Positions 8,630 to 18,245 are shown, numbered from the stretch's first letter. The stretch: 64,000 bases of DNA from Brevifilum sp029548365 (GCA_035376985.1 DAOSSA010000012.1:1-64000); one strand, 5' to 3'. Notes: generated from the letters alone by a model not told the origin. A program made the numbers and translations.

Positions 8630-9318
8630 TGGAGAGAACTTTTGGGGAATATCAAAGCTGGGTCAGCCAGATCAGGGCGGCATTGATTGATGCCTTTGGA
8701 GCGCCGGAATGGCGTGAACCCCTTCCCGCAATCGACGAGCTGGTTTCGACAATTTTGTCTCAGAACACCAATGACACCAACCGGGATGTTGCCTTTTACG
8801 CATTAAAAGCAGCCTTCCCGGACTGGCAGTCAGTGATGACTGCCAAAACGGATGATGTTATTGACGCGATCCGACCGGCTGGGCTGGCCAATCAAAAAGG
8901 GCCCTGTATTCAGAATGCATTGCAAGTTATCGCTGAACACAATCATGGCGAGATTAGCCTTGAGTTTTTAAATGCAATGTCCAGAGACGAAGCCCGAGAA
9001 TGGTTAACTTCACTTAATGGAGTTGGCCCTAAAACCGCAGCAATCGTCCTGCAATTCGCCATGGGAATTCCGGCCTTCCCGGTTGATACGCATATTTACC
9101 GGGTGACCGGGAGGATCGGGTTGCGACCATCAAAAATGAGTGTGGAAAAAGCCCATCCTTACCTTGAAGGGCGCATCCCGGAGGAAGCGTATTATGATTT
9201 GCATTTGAATCTGATCCGTTTGGGGCGAGAGGTGTGTGGTGCGCGCAAATGGCATTGTTACCGCTGTCCGATTCAAGACCTGTGCGAATTTGACAATAAA
9301 AATATGTCCCCGGATTAA
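8626..9318 (+). CDS. nth: Endonuclease III-like DNA glycosylase
   Basis: Base-excision repair glycosylase/AP lyase of the HhH-GPD superfamily. The helix-hairpin-helix LNGVGPKTAAIVLQFA carries the catalytic Lys, and the catalytic Asp lies in FPVDTHIYRV. A [4Fe-4S] cluster motif C-x6-C-x2-C-x5-C is complete at the C terminus (CGARKWHCYRCPIQDLC). The ATG at 8626 overlaps the asparaginase stop as ATGA; a GTG six bases earlier (8620) is possible. Substrate range may differ from E. coli Nth: this form has an early LVSTILSQNTNDTNRD block typical of related archaeal/bacterial endonuclease III variants. Confidence 0.92.
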   Translation: MMERTFGEYQSWVSQIRAALIDAFGAPEWREPLPAIDELVSTILSQNTNDTNRDVAFYALKAAFPDWQSVMTAKTDDVIDAIRPAGLANQKGPCIQNALQVIAEHNHGEISLEFLNAMSRDEAREWLTSLNGVGPKTAAIVLQFAMGIPAFPVDTHIYRVTGRIGLRPSKMSVEKAHPYLEGRIPEEAYYDLHLNLIRLGREVCGARKWHCYRCPIQDLCEFDNKNMSPD

Positions 9319-9379
9319 GGCGGGTGACACAGCGGTAATCACTCAAGCGACAATTTAATTTTTCCGTCGACAATCGAGC

Positions 9380-10696
9380 TTATGGTGTAAGGGTTCCGAT
9401 CAGCGACCAGGGGCCTGTCCATTCGATTGTGACGGATCTTTCCTGACCCAGCAAGTCATGTGGGCTATCCACAAAAACCAGTTTATTAGTGGGCGTGCGG
9501 CCGCGCCAGCGCCCGCGCTTTTGGGCTTCAAACAGCACATTCACCGTCTTCCCCAGCAAGCAGGCGTTAATTTCACTGGCGATTTCCTCTTGCAATGTCT
9601 CGAGTTCGCGAAAGCGGCGCATTTTTTCGGCATCAGGCACATCATCCACGAGCTTGCGGGCAGAAAAGGTGCTGTCACGCGGTGAATAGCGTGCCAGGTG
9701 CGCCACATCCATGCGCAGATCAGCCAGCAGGGCATAGGTGTTGTCGAATTGTTCAGGGGTCTCACCGGGAAAACCAACAATGATATCGGTAGCAATGGCA
9801 ACATCAGGGATGTGCTGGCGAATCCTGGCGATCAGGTTGCGGTAAGCGTCGACGGTATAACCTCGCCGCATGGCTTTCAGGATGACATCATCCCCGGCCT
9901 GGATTGGCACCTCAATGTGCGGGCAAACCTTGGGCAGTGTTTGCACAGCGTCTAACAATTCATCGGTCATCCAATTGGGGTGTGAGGTTAGAAAACGAAT
10001 GCGCTTGATGCCTTCGATCTCGTGCAGGGCGTGCAATAAGGCAGCCAGGGTGGTGGGTTCTGGCAGGTCGAGGCCATATCGATCCACGATTTGGCCTAAC
10101 AGTGTGATTTCCTTGATACCCTGGCGGGCAAAACTGGTGACCTCATTCAGGATCTCGTCATAGGGGCGAGAGTGTTCGATGCCGCGTTTAGACGGGATGA
10201 TACAATAGGTACAGGCGTGAGAACATCCATAAACGATAGGAATAAAAGCTGAAACCAGCTTGCCCTGATCTGCTTTGGGGAGGATGATATCACCGTCGAG
10301 AAGGGCGTTGATCTGAGACTGGTTGATTTGGCTGGTTTGTTTGGCGGAGCGCTCAATCAGGTAGCGTATCAGCGGTTCAGGGTCCGAAGGTGGTGAAACA
10401 ACGTCCACCCAGGGGAAGCGCTCCAGGATCTTCTGGTTGCCACGTACGCCGATCAGGCAGCCCATCAGGTTAATCACCAGGTTTGGATTGCGATCCTTTA
10501 AAGGACGCAAAGAGCTGAGCCGCCCGATGGCTTTATCCTCAGCGCTCTGGCGAACCACACAGGTATTTAACACGATGACATCGGCATGGTCCGGTTGGCG
10601 GGTGGGTTCGTATCCCAACTGCTCCAATGCAGAGGCCAGCCGGTGTGAATCTGCCACATTCATCTGGCAGCCTTCTGTCCAAATATGATATTTCAT
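9380..10696 (-). CDS. miaB: tRNA-2-methylthio-N6-isopentenyladenosine synthase
   Basis: Radical-SAM methylthiotransferase that modifies A37 of tRNAs reading UNN codons. In order: the MTTase N-terminal domain (YHIWTEGCQMNVADSHRL, with further Cys in LNTCVVRQSAEDK and NLMGCLIG for the second 4Fe-4S cluster), the radical-SAM CxxxCxxC motif in GCSHACTYCIIP, and a C-terminal TRAM domain (GKTVNVLFEAQKRGRWRGRT). At 438 residues it is of normal length. It could in principle be a MiaB paralogue, but the N-terminal blocks fit MiaB best. Confidence 0.92.
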   Translation of the reverse strand: MKYHIWTEGCQMNVADSHRLASALEQLGYEPTRQPDHADVIVLNTCVVRQSAEDKAIGRLSSLRPLKDRNPNLVINLMGCLIGVRGNQKILERFPWVDVVSPPSDPEPLIRYLIERSAKQTSQINQSQINALLDGDIILPKADQGKLVSAFIPIVYGCSHACTYCIIPSKRGIEHSRPYDEILNEVTSFARQGIKEITLLGQIVDRYGLDLPEPTTLAALLHALHEIEGIKRIRFLTSHPNWMTDELLDAVQTLPKVCPHIEVPIQAGDDVILKAMRRGYTVDAYRNLIARIRQHIPDVAIATDIIVGFPGETPEQFDNTYALLADLRMDVAHLARYSPRDSTFSARKLVDDVPDAEKMRRFRELETLQEEIASEINACLLGKTVNVLFEAQKRGRWRGRTPTNKLVFVDSPHDLLGQERSVTIEWTGPWSLIGTLTP

Positions 10697-10793
10697 AGCC
10701 GTTTATTATACCCAAGAGAATCAATGCACCAAAAAGGCTGCGGTGTTGAACTTATGCAGAAAAAAGCTCAGCCGGGGTAATTGTTGAAAATTA

Positions 10794-10821
10794 TTGTCAG
10801 TAAGCAGATATCGGATATAAT
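10794..10821 (+). promoter_or_regulatory. Sigma-70-type promoter of the STAS gene
   Basis: TTGTCA (10794-10799), a 16-nt spacer and a perfect TATAAT (10816-10821), about 40 nt before the chosen start codon. Confidence 0.65.
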
Positions 10822-10860
10822 TGGATCAAGAAATAATCCTCGAGTTAAATGGAGAAAAAA

Positions 10861-11196
10861 ATGGATTTTAATATTACTGAATACAAACGCAGTACCGTAT
10901 TGACAACCAGCGGCCGTGTAGATAGTTACACAGCGCCTGAGCTTGAGGAAGCCTTGAACCAATTAATTGAAAAGGGTCAATACAATATCATCATTGATAT
11001 GCAAGATGTGAGCTTTGTTTCCAGTGCCGGTTGGTGGGCATTGATTCGGGTTCAGAAGGAAGTTAAAAAGAGTAATCGTGGTGAATTGATCCTGGTGAAC
11101 ATGGATGAACGCATCCGTGAATCGATGGACCTGGTTGGGATTGGGCCGCATTTTACGGTTTATGACGACCTGATCGATGCTGTTGGCTCGGTCTAA
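10861..11196 (+). CDS. STAS-domain protein, anti-sigma factor antagonist type
   Basis: Short cytoplasmic regulator of the SpoIIAA/RsbV class, which binds an anti-sigma kinase and is controlled by Ser phosphorylation. The conserved block is IIIDMQDVSFVSSAGWWALI, with the phosphorylatable Ser in the D-x-S-F-V-S-S-A-G context. The first ATG (10849) is followed by GGAG, which is spaced correctly to serve the ATG at 10861, so the shorter 111-residue form is preferred. No anti-sigma or sigma factor gene is nearby, so its partner is elsewhere. Confidence 0.88.
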   Translation: MDFNITEYKRSTVLTTSGRVDSYTAPELEEALNQLIEKGQYNIIIDMQDVSFVSSAGWWALIRVQKEVKKSNRGELILVNMDERIRESMDLVGIGPHFTVYDDLIDAVGSV

Positions 11197-11301
11197 TATA
11201 AGCTCCGCTTAGATTAAAAACATGTCATGCAATATCCATTTAGCGCGGCTACCTTACGAGCAAAGCTGGCTATTGTAGTCTGAAGCATGATTCGATGAAC
11301 A

Positions 11302-13125
11302 TCATTCGTTTTCGATTTCAACTGAGTTGATACTGGCCAGCATTAATCGATGATGGACAGCAGCAATTTCCTGAAGGTCCATTTTCAGCACCTTGCGGTC
11401 ATAGGTCAGAAAGCCATTGACTTCCGTTTCCACATCGGTGGTTTGTGTGTAAACTGCAGCAGATAATCCCGCATTAATCCAGGGAATGAGCTGTTTTTCC
11501 AGTAATTCGACATAACCCTGGGTGAGCGCCCGGGAATCCATAAACTTTTTATAACCGAAGTCTTTCCTGGGGTTCCAGGTGTGTTCCGGCAGATTCAGGC
11601 TGTAGCCGCCAAACTCCGAAAGCACCCAGGCCCGAAGCGGATCGGGTTGGGGGTCGGGGAGCGGTTTGAAGTAAACATGCTCGCTTTTAAAATCGCTGGC
11701 ACCCTGGTCAAACCAGCCGCTGGCGTGATCCACCAGGCGGGAAGGATCCACCGTTTTGGTCCAGTCAGCGATGTTTGCTGCATCGAACTGGCCCCAGCCC
11801 TCATTAAAAGGACACCAAATTGCAATCGAAACCGTGTTGAACAATGCGGAGATCATCCGTTGATATTCCAGTTTGAATTGATCCCGGTTTTCTTGCCCGG
11901 AGCGACCCAAACGCCAGTAACAACGGGTGTCACGTAGGGCGTTGAATTGCGGCGCAAACAAGAACCAGATGGGCTTGGGGCTGATGCCGCCGCTGACCAT
12001 ATCCTGCCAGACGATGATGCCGACTTGATCACAATGGTAGTAATAGCGTGCAGATTCCACTTTGATGTGTTTTCTGAGCATATTAAACCCGGCATCCTTG
12101 ATGAAGTTGATCTCCCACTGGATGGCGGCGTCCGTCGGTGGGGTGCACAGGCCATCCGGCCAGTAGCCCTGGTCCAGCGGTCCGTACAGGAACAGGGGTT
12201 GATTGTTCAGGCAAAAGCGCAATACGCCCCGGGCATCCCTGGCGAGGCTAAATTTCCGCATACCAAAATAACTGCGTACGTGATCGATCTCTTGATCCTG
12301 GTATTGGAGGCTCAGTTCCAGGTCGTACAGATGTGGGTCGTCGGGAGACCACAAATTCGCATCCGGCATGGGGAGGCGGAGCGGTTTATCCCCGGGTGAA
12401 CTGCCTTGAGCCACTTGCTTGCCCTGATCAAACACACGGGCATGCAGCGCGCAGCCCTGAACGTGATTGGCGATAAGTGCTTCAATCGTCACCCATTCCT
12501 GATCAATATCCGGGGTGATCCTGAATGATTCGAGATAAGTTTGGGGCACACTTTCCAGCCAGACCGTTTGCCAGATGCCGGAATGGGCGCTGTACCAAAT
12601 AAATCCCGGTTTACGCACCTGCTTACCGCGCTGAATGGGTTGAGTATCCGTTGGGTCACTGACCCAGATGAGGAGGGTGTTTTCTTCTTTGATCAATGCA
12701 TCGGTGATATCGAAAGAAAAAGGGTCGTAACCGCCGACATGCTCCCCGATGGTTTTGCCGTTAACATAAACCCTGCAATGCCAGTCCACAGCCCCAAAAT
12801 GGAGCAGTGTTCGACCGGTTAGCCATGCAGGATCGACCGTAAACTGACGCTGATACCACAGCTCTTCATCGGAGCCGAGTTGGCGCCTGACGCCCGACAG
12901 GGCGCTTTCGATGGGGAAGGGCACCAGGATTTGCCCGGCAAAGGCTTCAGGTGGGGGGGCGGATTTCCGGGTGATCTGGTAATGCCATAGACCGTTCAGG
13001 TTTTGCCAATGCTCGCGAACCATCTGCGGTCGCGGGTATTCGGGATGGGGTAGATGGGGATCTACGTCTGAAGTCCAGGGGGTGAGCATTGGTTTGGGTT
13101 CAATTTGTTTGGGTTTTGATGTCAT
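11302..13125 (-). CDS. Glycoside hydrolase family 2 enzyme
   Basis: A 607-residue beta-galactosidase/beta-glucuronidase-like enzyme. It has the N-terminal sugar-binding jelly-roll (WHCRVYVNGKTIGEHVGGYD), an immunoglobulin-like middle domain and the TIM barrel. The acid/base Glu is in CPFNEGWGQFD and the nucleophile Glu in VLSEFGGYS. No signal peptide is visible, so it is probably cytoplasmic. The start at 13125 is chosen for the AGGA site 8 nt upstream; a longer frame reaching 13236 adds 37 residues of non-conserved, basic sequence. Substrate is not predictable from the sequence alone. Confidence 0.9.
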   Translation of the reverse strand: MTSKPKQIEPKPMLTPWTSDVDPHLPHPEYPRPQMVREHWQNLNGLWHYQITRKSAPPPEAFAGQILVPFPIESALSGVRRQLGSDEELWYQRQFTVDPAWLTGRTLLHFGAVDWHCRVYVNGKTIGEHVGGYDPFSFDITDALIKEENTLLIWVSDPTDTQPIQRGKQVRKPGFIWYSAHSGIWQTVWLESVPQTYLESFRITPDIDQEWVTIEALIANHVQGCALHARVFDQGKQVAQGSSPGDKPLRLPMPDANLWSPDDPHLYDLELSLQYQDQEIDHVRSYFGMRKFSLARDARGVLRFCLNNQPLFLYGPLDQGYWPDGLCTPPTDAAIQWEINFIKDAGFNMLRKHIKVESARYYYHCDQVGIIVWQDMVSGGISPKPIWFLFAPQFNALRDTRCYWRLGRSGQENRDQFKLEYQRMISALFNTVSIAIWCPFNEGWGQFDAANIADWTKTVDPSRLVDHASGWFDQGASDFKSEHVYFKPLPDPQPDPLRAWVLSEFGGYSLNLPEHTWNPRKDFGYKKFMDSRALTQGYVELLEKQLIPWINAGLSAAVYTQTTDVETEVNGFLTYDRKVLKMDLQEIAAVHHRLMLASINSVEIENE

Positions 13126-13236
13126 GAGAGACTTCCTAGAGGTTGGTCGCCTGGGTGGTATTGACTTTGACGAGGGTTTCCAGGTTTTTTCAATCGGGTT
13201 GATGGTCAACAGATGGCGGCAAAAGAAGGCCTGCAA

Positions 13237-15285
13237 TTATCGTAAGGGTTCGACCCCAACCTGATACACAGCCCGCTGCCGTGTATAGGGCGTGGTTCCA
13301 CTGATCACCAGGATCATCGATTCGATGTCCTGACCGAGGTTGATATCAACTTCAAACTGATTATTTTCGTCCAATTCCAGTGGAACCACATGGACCTGTT
13401 TTCCATAAGTTATCATCGTCACCCTGAAAGATTGCGGCAGGGCATTCTGGATGCGCACAAAACCCTCCCCATGCCAACCACCATCATCGACTTCAAAATT
13501 GGTGAAATAATTGATGGCATCGATGTGAATGTCGTCCAGGGCGAAACCATTGCCATTGACGGCAGCATCCGTTATGTAATCAAAGCGGAGGCTGATGAGC
13601 TTCCCGGCGAAAGGCGTCAGGTCAACCTTCTCCAACTGCCAGCCGTCTGAAGCGCCAGTCAAGCCGCAACCATAGCTGTTTCCAGAAGGGTTGTTCATGG
13701 TACAGGAAGTGCTGTTCAGGATTTGCCAGCTGGTACCATCGATAGAAGCCGAGACAAAGACATAATCGTAATCCAATTCGATGTCATACCAGGTTTGATA
13801 GGTCATATTGACCGGGCCGCTGACCTCTGTGAGGTCAAACACCCGTTTAAGGCTCATATTGGATTGGTCCCCTGTGTTGGACCAGAAAAAGGAGCTGCCT
13901 GAGTAGGGAGTGATGGGCAGCAGATTTGTGGTAGTTTCACCAGCAAACGAGAGGGTCAGGTCGCCGGGGCAGGAGATTTTGATGGCATCAACGCCAAATT
14001 GTGCCACATGGTAAGTGAGCGGTCCGGTCGGGCAGGCGGTGATATGGGTGGAGGGGGCTGCCTGAGGCGCCTGCGGGTAGACGTTGTAGTAATAGCGTCC
14101 ATCGCTGATGCCCGGGTCACCAAGCAGGTTGGCAACTGCCCAATCCGCGAAAACATCCTCCGCGGTGAGGGGTTCACCCGTGAGCGGATCGGTTACATCG
14201 AGCTCTTGCAGGACGACGTCAATGCCCTCAAGCCCATTTTTCTGCTCAGCTACCAGCTTCTGAGTCGCTGTAGCGCCAAAGCGGTCATAAAAATAGGTGG
14301 TGAAGAGCATGGCGGCGCCGTAATGGGGTCCGTTACTGCCGATGCTTGAGCCCCAGTCGGTTAATTGCAGGTCAGTGTTCTGGATATATTGCCGGTCAAA
14401 GCCGCCAGGATCATACCCATTGATAAGTTCTGCCAACATCGAAAAACCCTCGTTCAGCCAGGTCTCTTCATTTTTATCGATGTGCCAGTGGATCATGTGT
14501 TGGAGTTCGTGGGCAAGGGTGCTGTAAATGCTGTCATGCCACAGTCTCATATTGTCGGCATTGATTAAAAACATTTCGTGGGCGTTAGAAAACTGATGCG
14601 CATCGGGGTGCAGTTCGTCAGCAGATGAATAATAACCAGCCAAAAATTCGCCTAAATTGCGGGCAAACAGGATGTGAATGCGCGGGTCGTGATCGATGCC
14701 TGGTGTCCATTCGCTGCCGAAGAACGCGCGGGTTGTGGGGTAGATTTCCTGGTCAAAGGTATCACCCAGTTGCACTAAATCTGCAGGCTCGTAGGCGACA
14801 TTGTCCTCAATCCAAAAATAGGTATGCTCACCAAGATATCGGAGTGTGGCAATCACCTGGAAATTCTGCCGAGTGTCGACATTCGTCACCCAAAACGCCT
14901 TTGAATCACCGACCTGATAGGGAGCGTTGGGGTCTGGGAAGGTGCGCGAGATATTCATTTTTCCGCCCAGTTGCTCAGCCAGCAGGATCGGATCGTTGAT
15001 GGGAACGTTTGCTGCTTTAAGGACCTCGAGGGTGTCAATCTTCTCCCCAATGTCAGTTCCTGGGGTTGAGATCACCTGGCCTGTTGGTGATGCAGTCAGG
15101 GTGGGTAGAATCAGGTCTGCCAGGGGTTGTTCAAAGACGGTTGGCGGATCCACAGCCGGTGTGGTTGGCAGGGCAAGGATGATCGAACCGCTGGCGAAGA
15201 TGACCAGTGAGATACACAGGCAGCACAGGGCCAGAAGTAGAATGATGGTCAGAATAATGGGGAACCGTGAGGATTGGTTTCGCAT
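13237..15285 (-). CDS. Secreted zinc metallopeptidase, M6/M30-like
   Basis: A 682-residue protein with an N-terminal hydrophobic anchor or signal (LTIILLLALCCLCISLVIF), a Thr/Pro-rich linker, and a peptidase region carrying STLAHELQHMIHWH (HExxH zinc motif) followed by NEGFSMLAELI, where the Glu is the likely third ligand. The C-terminal half is beta-rich and resembles the MAM-like/immune inhibitor A accessory domains (SFFWSNTGDQSNMSLKRVFD, FALDDIHIDAINYF). Probable extracellular protein digestion. It is one of three secreted HExxH proteins in the window. Confidence 0.82.
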   Translation of the reverse strand: MRNQSSRFPIILTIILLLALCCLCISLVIFASGSIILALPTTPAVDPPTVFEQPLADLILPTLTASPTGQVISTPGTDIGEKIDTLEVLKAANVPINDPILLAEQLGGKMNISRTFPDPNAPYQVGDSKAFWVTNVDTRQNFQVIATLRYLGEHTYFWIEDNVAYEPADLVQLGDTFDQEIYPTTRAFFGSEWTPGIDHDPRIHILFARNLGEFLAGYYSSADELHPDAHQFSNAHEMFLINADNMRLWHDSIYSTLAHELQHMIHWHIDKNEETWLNEGFSMLAELINGYDPGGFDRQYIQNTDLQLTDWGSSIGSNGPHYGAAMLFTTYFYDRFGATATQKLVAEQKNGLEGIDVVLQELDVTDPLTGEPLTAEDVFADWAVANLLGDPGISDGRYYYNVYPQAPQAAPSTHITACPTGPLTYHVAQFGVDAIKISCPGDLTLSFAGETTTNLLPITPYSGSSFFWSNTGDQSNMSLKRVFDLTEVSGPVNMTYQTWYDIELDYDYVFVSASIDGTSWQILNSTSCTMNNPSGNSYGCGLTGASDGWQLEKVDLTPFAGKLISLRFDYITDAAVNGNGFALDDIHIDAINYFTNFEVDDGGWHGEGFVRIQNALPQSFRVTMITYGKQVHVVPLELDENNQFEVDINLGQDIESMILVISGTTPYTRQRAVYQVGVEPLR

Positions 15286-15491
15286 AGAATAAATAGAGTT
15301 TGACTCAATCTCAAGAAAGTGTCATCATGTTAACATGCGGTATCAATTTACTGTATTTTTGCATGTAGAAATAGCACTCCACGATTGCATTAATTTTCGC
15401 CGTTCGGTGTTGTTCACCGGGCAAATGGCTGCTCTAACACCATAAGCATGTGACCTCGTTTGCTCTTATGTTTTTAGGGTGCCATTGATGC

Positions 15492-15518
15492 AAAAAGGCC
15501 TTGTATTTGGAAGGCCTC
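15492..15518 (-). terminator. Terminator of the tRNA-Sec transcript
   Basis: Minus-strand hairpin GGCCTT/AAGGCC (15497-15502, 15511-15516) with flanking AGA/T pairs and a five-T tail at 15492-15496, directly downstream of the tRNA-Sec 3' end. Confidence 0.75.
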
Positions 15519-15527
15519 TTTACAAGA

Positions 15528-15621
15528 CGGGAATGGATGGGAGTCGAACCCACCACGGCTCGCCAAGCGACCCGACACCGATTTTGAAGACCGGGAGGCC
15601 CACCGGGACCTGACCACTCCC
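15528..15621 (-). tRNA. selC: tRNA-Sec (UCA)
   Basis: A 94-nt molecule with all the marks of bacterial tRNA-Sec. Acceptor of 8 bp (GGGAGTGG/CCATTCCC), 6-bp D stem with a 4-nt loop (AGGTCC-CGGT-GGGCCT), anticodon loop CTTCAAA with anticodon TCA, a long variable arm (about 20 nt, GGGTCGC/GCGAGCC), 5-bp T stem with TTCGACT, and G73. Acceptor plus T stem make the 8+5 stack typical of bacteria. It predicts UGA decoding as selenocysteine; one candidate selenoprotein gene lies in the window (39095-39556). selA, selB and selD are not in the window. Confidence 0.95.
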
Positions 15622-15849
15622 ACAGCTAAGGATAGTCGCCATTGCCCAGATTGTCAATCATGCCGGCGGAGATTTTGGCGTTTGTTCTGCGTAACATGGT
15701 TAGAAAGAGCGCCAAACACTGAGTGTGCCTGGTCATGGACGTATTTGCGTAATAGCCACATTGCCAGGGCGCTCTGGGTCTGTTTTCGCAATGTTGGCAT
15801 CAATGGTAAAATTTATTCGATAAAAATTATCAAGGAGAACAACTATTTT

Positions 15850-17307
15850 ATGACCGATTTAACCCATACACCCGATTGGGTCAAAAACGCCATTTTTTAC
15901 CAGATATTCCCGGATCGTTTCGCAAAATCGAAACATGTGGATAAGCCAGATCATCTTGAACCCTGGAGTTTACCGGTGACCCAGCATGGTTTTAAAGGCG
16001 GTGATTTACTGGGCGTGTGTGAACATTTGGATTACCTCCAGGACCTGGGTGTCACTGCGCTTTATTTCAACCCGATCTTTGCTTCCGCGGCAAACCATCG
16101 CTATCATACGTTTGACTATTACCAGGTTGATCCCATCCTGGGCGGTAACACAGCATATTTTACGCTTTTAGAAGAAGTTCATCGGCGGGGGATGTACCTG
16201 ATCCTTGACGGTGTTTTCAATCATGCCAGTCGCGGTTTCTTTCAATTCCATCATATTCTGGAGAACGGGGAGAAATCTCCTTATCGAGACTGGTTCACGG
16301 TGTATGGCTACCCGCTGAATGCTTACCACGACAAACCAAACTATTCCGCCTGGTGGAATATGCCCGCGCTGCCACAATTCAATACGGATAACCCGCGCGT
16401 ACGGGAATTCTTGTTTGAGATTGCCCGATACTGGATTGAACAGGGCGCAGACGGCTGGCGGTTGGATGTCCCCTTTGAAATTAAAGACCCGGAATTCTGG
16501 CGAAAGTTTCGAGAGATTACCAAGGAAGCCAACCCCGATGCCTACCTGGTGGGCGAAATCCCCTCGGAGGCGCAGGAATGGCTGCAAGGCGATATGTTTG
16601 ATGCAGTGATGAATTACCAGTTCACCGCGGCTTGCGTCGGTTTCTTTGGAAAAGACAATCGGGATGATGGGCTGATCTCGGGGATGATGGGACTGCCTGA
16701 AATTCCAGAATTGGATGCTTCAGGTTTTGCCCAGCGCACCCGGCAATTGCTGGAAATTTATCCCCGTCAAAACGCCCTGGCGCAGCTCAACTTGCTGGAT
16801 AGCCATGATATGCCACGATTTTTGAGCATGGTAAGAGGGAAGAAAGATGCCTTCCGGCTGGCAAGCTTATTTCAAATGACTTATCCTGGCGCACCGTGTA
16901 TTTATTACGGCGATGAGATCGGGTTGATGGGCGGACGCGATCCTGACTGCCGGGCGCCATTCCCCTGGGATGAAGCGGTCTGGGATCACGACCTGCGTAA
17001 CGCAATCAGGACCTATACCCACCTGCGATTAAAGCATCCAGTTTTACGTACCGGCGAGTTTGAGCCAGTATTTGCCCAGGGAGCGTACCTGGCTTTTTTA
17101 CGCCATCTGGAAGGCGAGCATCTGTTAGTTTTGCTGAACACCGGTAATTCGACCTGGGATTTAAACGTGCCGGTGGAAAAATGGTTTCCAAACGCTGTTG
17201 AATTCGAGGACCTGTTGGGCGGTGAGGGGGCTGTGATTGAAGAGGGACATTTGCGCAAAGGACAACTGTCGCCCTGGCAGGGGGCGGTCTTAAAGCCCGT
17301 ATCCTGA
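15850..17307 (+). CDS. Alpha-amylase family glycosidase (GH13, neopullulanase-like)
   Basis: Cleaves or transfers alpha-glucans or maltodextrins; exact specificity unknown. The TIM barrel begins WVKNAIFYQIFPDRFAK, and the conserved GH13 regions are LILDGVFNHASRGF, ADGWRLDVPFEI (nucleophile Asp), YLVGEIPSEA (acid/base Glu) and LLDSHDMPRFL (transition-state Asp). It lacks the N-terminal module of neopullulanases and has no signal peptide. The ATG at 15850 follows AAGGAG by 12 nt; the frame is open 56 codons further upstream but that part looks non-coding. Result: 485 residues. Confidence 0.93.
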   Translation: MTDLTHTPDWVKNAIFYQIFPDRFAKSKHVDKPDHLEPWSLPVTQHGFKGGDLLGVCEHLDYLQDLGVTALYFNPIFASAANHRYHTFDYYQVDPILGGNTAYFTLLEEVHRRGMYLILDGVFNHASRGFFQFHHILENGEKSPYRDWFTVYGYPLNAYHDKPNYSAWWNMPALPQFNTDNPRVREFLFEIARYWIEQGADGWRLDVPFEIKDPEFWRKFREITKEANPDAYLVGEIPSEAQEWLQGDMFDAVMNYQFTAACVGFFGKDNRDDGLISGMMGLPEIPELDASGFAQRTRQLLEIYPRQNALAQLNLLDSHDMPRFLSMVRGKKDAFRLASLFQMTYPGAPCIYYGDEIGLMGGRDPDCRAPFPWDEAVWDHDLRNAIRTYTHLRLKHPVLRTGEFEPVFAQGAYLAFLRHLEGEHLLVLLNTGNSTWDLNVPVEKWFPNAVEFEDLLGGEGAVIEEGHLRKGQLSPWQGAVLKPVS

Positions 17308-17336
17308 ACGGTCTGTGGAATGATTAATTTAAGTGT

Positions 17337-17357
17337 AATAACAATCATTCGCATTAT
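17337..17357 (+). promoter_or_regulatory. Fur-family-like operator before the ZIP transporter
   Basis: AATAACAATCATTCGCATTAT (given in full length 21, read 17337-17357) resembles a Fur/Zur box: its complement contains GCGAATGATTGTTATT, close to the NAT(A/T)AT-repeat pattern. It lies about 55 bp upstream of a metal transporter start. No binding evidence. Confidence 0.35.
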
Positions 17358-17411
17358 ATTATAAAACGATTGAATAATTAATAAATTTTTATTTGAAGGA
17401 GAGCACCAACC

Positions 17412-18224
17412 ATGATTGCTTTTATTGAACAATTTTCTCCCATTATTCAGGCATTGATGGGCACGTTATTTACCTGGTTCATGACGGCATTCGGAGCATC
17501 CCTGATATTTTTAACCAGGGAAGTCAATCAGAAACTGTTGGATGGCTTATTAGGCTTTGCTTCGGGTGTGATGATTGCTGCCAGTTTTTGGTCGTTGCTG
17601 GAACCGGCCATCGAGCTATCGCATGACATGGCTGTGCCGGTCTGGTTTCCGGCAGCAGTGGGATTTCTTCTGGGCGGATTATTCCTGTTCCTGGTGGATA
17701 AACTGCTGCCCCACCTTCATATGGGCATGGAGATGAGTGAAGCTGAAGGCTTGAAATCCTCCTGGCGGCGCAGCGTGCTGCTGATCACGGCGATCACCCT
17801 GCACAATATCCCGGAAGGGCTGGCTGTCGGGGTTGCCTTTGGTGCAGCAGCTGCCAACGTTGAAGGCGCCAGTGTTGCCTCAGCGATTGCATTGGCTGTA
17901 GGTATTGGGCTGCAGAACTTCCCGGAAGGGTTGGCTGTGTCTGCACCGCTACGACGCGAGGGCTGGCCGCGGGGTAAGGCGTTTTTCTACGGTCAGCTAT
18001 CCGGGGTCGTGGAGCCCATTGCCGGTGTGATTGGGGCAGCGTTGACGATCCTGATGCGGCCATTACTGCCCTATGCCCTGGCATTTGCAGCCGGGGCAAT
18101 GATCTACGTTGTGGCTGAGGAGCTGATCCCAGCCACCAAATGTGAGGGGCACTCGGATATCCCTACACTGGGCGTGATGTTTGGTTTTGCTGTCATGATG
18201 ATTTTAGATGTTGCTTTCGGATAA
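17412..18224 (+). CDS. ZIP family divalent-metal transporter
   Basis: Predicted zinc or iron importer of the inner membrane with about 8 helices in 270 residues. The two metal-binding helices carry ITLHNIPEGLAVG and GLQNFPEGLAVS, the ZIP signature pair, although the second has Gln in place of His. An additional PHLHMGMEMSE stretch in the cytoplasmic loop may bind metal. AAGGAGAG lies before the ATG. A possible Fur-like site lies upstream and a terminator follows, so it is a single-gene unit. Confidence 0.92.
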   Translation: MIAFIEQFSPIIQALMGTLFTWFMTAFGASLIFLTREVNQKLLDGLLGFASGVMIAASFWSLLEPAIELSHDMAVPVWFPAAVGFLLGGLFLFLVDKLLPHLHMGMEMSEAEGLKSSWRRSVLLITAITLHNIPEGLAVGVAFGAAAANVEGASVASAIALAVGIGLQNFPEGLAVSAPLRREGWPRGKAFFYGQLSGVVEPIAGVIGAALTILMRPLLPYALAFAAGAMIYVVAEELIPATKCEGHSDIPTLGVMFGFAVMMILDVAFG

Positions 18225-18245
18225 AAATACTCTTGTGCAAAAAAG

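Noticed and set aside
13126..13236. N-terminal extension of the GH2 enzyme
   Set aside because: Basic, unconserved-looking residues; a good ribosome site supports the internal ATG at 13125.
15682..15849. Upstream extension of the GH13 enzyme
   Set aside because: No similarity to GH13 N-terminal modules; AAGGAG supports the ATG at 15850.
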